Shown piece after piece: positions 60,661-64,000 of a stretch of DNA of 64,000 nucleotides; positions within the stretch are counted from its first letter, which is position 1, and every line of letters starts with the position of its first letter. This DNA is from Caulobacter rhizosphaerae. Its GTDB lineage: Bacteria; Pseudomonadota; Alphaproteobacteria; Caulobacterales; Caulobacteraceae. The notes below the pieces were generated by a model, which saw only the letters and a program-made list of their open reading frames with translations, did not search any database and was not told where the DNA came from. Made by a program: the position numbers and the translations under genes. The stretch lies in the NCBI RefSeq assembly GCF_010977555.1, contig NZ_CP048815.1:3154501-3218500 (forward strand). Direction: 5' to 3'.

Positions 60661-62763
60661 ATGTCCTCCAAAGACGATCCCAACTTCTCGCTGTTCGGCG
60701 ACGACGCCCTCGCCCCGGTTCCCGCCTCGCCGTTCCCGGCCCGCGAGCCGCACCCCGAGCCGGCGCCGCGCCCGGCCGCGCCGCCGCCGCCGCCGGCCAA
60801 GCCGAACGCGCCGGCCGCGCCCGCGTCCTCGGGCGGCTACGACGCCAGTTCGATCGAGGTGCTCGAGGGTCTCGAGCCTGTCCGCATGCGTCCAGGCATG
60901 TACATCGGCGGCACCGACGAGCGGGCCCTGCACCACCTGTTCGCCGAGGTGCTGGACAACTCGATGGACGAGGCCGTGGCCGGCTTCGCCAAGACCATCG
61001 AGGTCAAGCTCGACGCCGACGGCTACCTGTCGGTCCGCGACGACGGACGTGGCATGCCCGTCGACGAACACCCCAAGCATCCGGGCAAGTCGGCCCTGGA
61101 AGTGATCATGACTGTCCTGCACGCGGGCGGTAAGTTCAGCGGCAAGGCCTACGAGACCTCGGGCGGCCTGCACGGGGTGGGCGCCAGCGTCGTCAACGCC
61201 CTGTCGGAACTGGTCGAGGTCACCGTCTGGCGCGACGGCTTCGAGCACCGCCAGAGCTTCGCGCGCGGCAAGCCGCTGGGCCCGGTCGAGAAGATCCAGC
61301 CCAGCAAGAAGCGCGGCACCCAGGTGCGGTTCAAGCCCGACGACCAGATCTTCGGCGAGGGCTGCGGCTTCAAGCCGGCGCGCCTGTACCGCATGGCCCG
61401 CTCCAAGGCCTATCTGTTCCGCGGCGTGCAGATCAAATGGTTCTGCGATCCCTCGCGGATCCACGACCAGACCCCGCCCGAGGCCACGTTCCACTTCCCC
61501 AACGGCCTGGCCGACTTCCTGGCCGAGCGCACCAAGGGGCTGGAACTGGTCACGCCGGACAGCTTCTCCGGCCGCATCGAGCGCCAGGGTGAGGCGGGCG
61601 CGGTCGAGTGGGCCATCGCCTGGACGCCGCGCGGCTTCGGCGAGCACGACGGCTTCATGCAGTCCTACTGCAACACCGTGCCCACGCCGGAGGGCGGCAC
61701 CCACGAGAGCGGCCTGCGCGCCGCCCTGACCCGGGGTCTTAAGGCTTACGCCGAGCTGAAGGGCGAGAAGCGGGCGACGATCATCACCGCCGACGACGTG
61801 ATCGCCCAGGCCGGCGCCTTGATCTCGGTGTTCATCAAGAACCCGGAATTCCAGGGCCAGACCAAGGAAAAGCTCTCTTCGAGCGAAGCGCAACGCTTCG
61901 TCGAGAATGCGCTTCGCGACCCGTTCGACCACTGGCTGACCGGCAGCCCCAAGGCCGCCCAGGCCCTGCTGGAGTTCGTGATCGAACGGGCCGAGGAACG
62001 CCTCAAGCGCCGCAAGGACAAGGAAGTCCAGCGCGCCTCGGCGACCCGCAAGCTGCGTCTGCCGGGCAAGCTGGCCGACTGCGCGGCCGGCGCCGTCGAC
62101 GGCGCCGAGCTGTTCATCGTCGAGGGCGACTCGGCGGGCGGCTCGGCCAAGCAGGCCCGCAACCGCAAGAACCAGGCAATCCTGCCCCTGCGCGGCAAGA
62201 TCCTCAACGTGGCCTCGGCCAGCGGCGAGAAGTTCACGGCCAACAAGGAGCTCAGCGACCTGATGCTGGCGCTGGGGGCCCAGGGCGGCAATCGGTACAA
62301 GGAAGAGGATCTGCGTTACGAGCGGATTATCATCATGACCGACGCCGACGTCGACGGCGCCCACATCGCCAGCCTGCTGATCACCTTCTTCTACCGGACC
62401 ATGCCGGACCTGATCCGCCAGGGTCACCTGTTCCTGGCCCTGCCGCCGCTGTACCGCATCAGCCACGGCGGCAAGAGCGCCTACGCCCGGGACGACGCCC
62501 ACAAGGACGAACTGCTGGCCACGACGTTCAAGGGCAAGAAGCCCGAGATCGGCCGGTTCAAGGGCCTGGGCGAGATGATGGCCTCCCAGTTGAAGGAGAC
62601 CACCATGGACCCGGCGGTGCGGACCCTGGCTAAGATCACCCTGCCCCGCTCCGAGGAGGCGGTCGAGGCCCTGGTCGAGACCCTGATGGGCCGCAAGCCC
62701 GAGCTGCGCTTCCGCTTCATCCAGGAAAACGCCGAGTTCGCGGCCGACGACCTGGACCTGTAG
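60661..62763 (+). CDS. parE: DNA topoisomerase IV subunit B
   Basis: 700 residues from ATG at 60661; an in-frame extension to 60499 was rejected. About 60 Pro/Ala-rich residues precede the GHKL ATPase domain (VLDNSMDEAVAGF; GGLHGVGASVVNALS). The TOPRIM domain has EGDSAGGSAKQARNRKNQA and TDADVDGAHIASLL. It decatenates daughter chromosomes with ParC. I call ParE over GyrB from the AKQARNRKNQA wording and overall length. Confidence 0.94.
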   Translation: MSSKDDPNFSLFGDDALAPVPASPFPAREPHPEPAPRPAAPPPPPAKPNAPAAPASSGGYDASSIEVLEGLEPVRMRPGMYIGGTDERALHHLFAEVLDNSMDEAVAGFAKTIEVKLDADGYLSVRDDGRGMPVDEHPKHPGKSALEVIMTVLHAGGKFSGKAYETSGGLHGVGASVVNALSELVEVTVWRDGFEHRQSFARGKPLGPVEKIQPSKKRGTQVRFKPDDQIFGEGCGFKPARLYRMARSKAYLFRGVQIKWFCDPSRIHDQTPPEATFHFPNGLADFLAERTKGLELVTPDSFSGRIERQGEAGAVEWAIAWTPRGFGEHDGFMQSYCNTVPTPEGGTHESGLRAALTRGLKAYAELKGEKRATIITADDVIAQAGALISVFIKNPEFQGQTKEKLSSSEAQRFVENALRDPFDHWLTGSPKAAQALLEFVIERAEERLKRRKDKEVQRASATRKLRLPGKLADCAAGAVDGAELFIVEGDSAGGSAKQARNRKNQAILPLRGKILNVASASGEKFTANKELSDLMLALGAQGGNRYKEEDLRYERIIIMTDADVDGAHIASLLITFFYRTMPDLIRQGHLFLALPPLYRISHGGKSAYARDDAHKDELLATTFKGKKPEIGRFKGLGEMMASQLKETTMDPAVRTLAKITLPRSEEAVEALVETLMGRKPELRFRFIQENAEFAADDLDL

Positions 62764-63086
62764 GTCAGGGCGGCCTCCTCGCGTTTCAGGGCGGGGATGG
62801 CCGCCCGGCCGGCGCCTGAAGCCCGATCTATAAAAGAATCTGACATTTCACATTTGGGCCGCTCAAGCGTCGCTAAGCCCTCAAATGAATTCGACTTTTC
62901 GCGATCGAAAAGCTTCGTTCGCTCGATTTTTGACCGTTTTGTCGACCTTTTTCGCTTTTCGTGGACGCTCTTTGAGCAGATGCAAGATGACGAAGCGCGA
63001 TTTCGAGCCGGTCCGTCCGCGGATTCGGCCCGCGATCGGGCCGAGCGGCGCCCCAAGACGCCGCCAAAGTCTAGGGAAGTCGACCC
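62764..63086. other. AT-richer intergenic region between parE and the UrcA-family gene
   Basis: 323 bases. The middle (about 62820-62990) is clearly richer in A and T than its surroundings and contains CTTTTCG-N4-CGAAAAG at 62895-62912. A frame open from 62797 to 63090 has no start signal and was not called. This is the likely promoter and regulator zone of the UrcA-family gene. Confidence 0.5.
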
Positions 63087-63413
63087 ATGAAGATCCTGCT
63101 CGCCTCCACCGTCGCCGTCCTGGCCCTGGCCGCCGCGCCGTTCGCGGTCGCCGCCCCCGTCGGCGTCGAAACCATCAGCATCCCGGTGTCCAAGTCCAAG
63201 CTGGACCTCAACAATCCCCGCGACGCCCAAGTGTTGATGCGCCGCATCAATACCGCCGCCTTGCAAGCCTGCGGCGCCGACACCCACAGCTTCGCCGAAC
63301 TCAAGCGCGTCGTGGCCGCCTCGTCCTGCCATCGCGACGCCGTCGCCGGCGCGGTCAGCCAGCTGAACAGCAACCAGGCCGCCCTGACCGTCACCGGCGT
63401 CCGCGGTCGTTAG
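63087..63413 (+). CDS. UrcA family protein (small exported protein)
   Basis: 108 residues. The signal peptide MKILLASTVAVLALAAAPFA is followed by a short domain with SIPVSKSKLDLNNPRDAQVL, MRRINTAALQACGAD and the second Cys in SSCHRDAVAGAVSQL. Two cysteines, an LD-x-(N/T) segment near the start and a final Ala-rich helix are typical of UrcA proteins of Caulobacterales and Sphingomonadales. Function unknown. It is followed by a terminator. Confidence 0.82.
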   Translation: MKILLASTVAVLALAAAPFAVAAPVGVETISIPVSKSKLDLNNPRDAQVLMRRINTAALQACGADTHSFAELKRVVAASSCHRDAVAGAVSQLNSNQAALTVTGVRGR

Positions 63414-63450
63414 GCTCTCCATTCTCTCCTGCTCGAAGGAGAGGTCGGCG

Positions 63451-63484
63451 AAACGCCCGGGGCGAAAGTCCCGGGCGTTTTGCG
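63451..63484 (+). terminator. Terminator after the UrcA-family gene
   Basis: 11-bp stem AAACGCCCGGG/CCCGGGCGTTT with an 8-base loop and TTTTG tail, 38 bases after the stop. Confidence 0.9.
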
Positions 63485-63602
63485 TTTCCGGGCTGGCGAC
63501 GAACTCGATCGATCTTCACGTGAGACACTGCCCTTTTTTCGATCACTTATTGATCTTGATCCGTAAACGTCGCACAACCTCAGATAATATTGGGGTGAAA
63601 CC

Positions 63603-64000
63603 ATGATTATCGATGGCACTGAAGGCCCCGACCATCTGGTCGGCGGTTCTGGCGATGACCTCATCAATGGTCTCGGGGGAGCCGACACGCTGGAGGGTCT
63701 GGACGGAAACGACCAGCTCTTCGGAGGCGCCGGCGGGGATCACCTTTACGGAGGCGCCGGCGCTGATGTCCTGGACGGCGGAACGGAGTTCGATCTGGCG
63801 CGGTATGATGGCTCCTTGTCCGGCGTAAACGTCAATCTGACGACGAACACCGGCATCGGCGGCGACGCGCAAGGCGACACCTTCAACTCTATCGAAGGTC
63901 TGGTTGGGTCCAGCTTCGCGGACTTCCTGACCGGAAGCGACACCTGGGGCAATATCATCTATGGCCTGGGCGGTGACGACACTCTGTACGGCGGGGCCGA
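63603..64000 (+). CDS. RTX calcium-binding repeat protein, N-terminal part (cut by window edge)
   Basis: The frame opens at ATG 63603 (GGGGTG 5 bases upstream) and runs off the window with 132 codons visible. GGxGxDxLxG nonapeptides begin almost at once: LVGGSGDDLINGLGGADTLE, LFGGAGGDHLYGGAGADVLD, then a spacer with VNVNLTTNTG and further repeats (GNIIYGLGGDDTLYGGA). These form calcium-stabilised beta rolls of type I-secreted proteins. No enzyme domain precedes the repeats. Length and C-terminal secretion signal lie beyond the window. Confidence 0.88.
   Translation, partial: MIIDGTEGPDHLVGGSGDDLINGLGGADTLEGLDGNDQLFGGAGGDHLYGGAGADVLDGGTEFDLARYDGSLSGVNVNLTTNTGIGGDAQGDTFNSIEGLVGSSFADFLTGSDTWGNIIYGLGGDDTLYGGA

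Noticed and set aside
62797..63090. 97-codon plus-strand frame between parE and the UrcA-family gene
   Set aside because: No ribosome binding site, runs into the UrcA start, and lies in an AT-rich control region.

Overview
The window is a stretch of GC-rich alphaproteobacterial chromosome that I read as a Caulobacter or very close relative. The basis is gene content and order: dnaE next to a 29-codon sidA-like gene, a complete nuo operon running into birA-coaX-rnj, the lon / clpX / cicA-like / clpP / tig group with a HAD gene set against clpX and clpP, glnB-glnA, and parE. No rRNA, CRISPR array, prophage or plasmid functions were seen; most of it is conserved core chromosome.

Layout. 1-4.2 kb: end of a HAD phosphatase, a secreted protein, then two decayed IS5/IS427-type insertion sequences lying end to end and stopping exactly at the stop codon of a GFA-family gene, then a small DUF5076 gene. 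4.2-12.5 kb: dnaE with a probable SOS-controlled sidA upstream, a nucleoside hydrolase, lolD with one Lol permease gene, and proS, followed by a highly structured gene-free stretch. 12.5-17.3 kb: DUF1467 protein, methylmalonyl-CoA epimerase, rhomboid protease, RNase J, type III pantothenate kinase and biotin ligase. 17.3-33.4 kb: all fourteen complex I genes (nuoA to nuoN, minus strand), interleaved with six small non-canonical genes. 33.5-41.5 kb: two tRNA-Asp, a UBP zinc finger protein, a luciferase-like oxidoreductase, two glycosyltransferases, an SPFH membrane protein with a ribbon-helix-helix partner behind a perfect palindrome, an AlkZ-like protein, a phytase-like esterase and tRNA-Val. 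41.6-52.4 kb: HU, Lon, ClpX, CicA-like HAD protein, a DUF3857 exported protein, ClpP, trigger factor and tRNA-Leu. 52.7-64 kb: NAD(P)HX repair enzyme, histidine phosphatase, glnB-glnA, a lipoprotein, a LysR-controlled pair of exported proteins, a Kazal lipoprotein, parE, a UrcA-family protein and the start of an RTX calcium-binding repeat protein cut by the window edge.

How the genes work together. The centre is respiratory (NADH:quinone oxidoreductase) plus cofactor supply (CoA, biotin). The right part is protein quality control (trigger factor, ClpXP, Lon), with probable intrinsic terminators after HU, lon, clpX, clpP and tig and a possible heat-shock promoter before lon. Replication and division control are represented by dnaE, sidA and parE. 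Minus-strand genes are tightly packed, with many 1- or 4-base stop/start overlaps; four of the convergent gene pairs interlock their stops in a shared CTAG.

Most unusual items: the sidA-like SOS gene, the twin IS elements on shared CTAG targets, the histidine-rich loop in NuoL, the extra small genes in the nuo operon, the SPFH/RHH operon with its 20-bp palindrome, and a chain of hairpins ending in a terminator ahead of proS.
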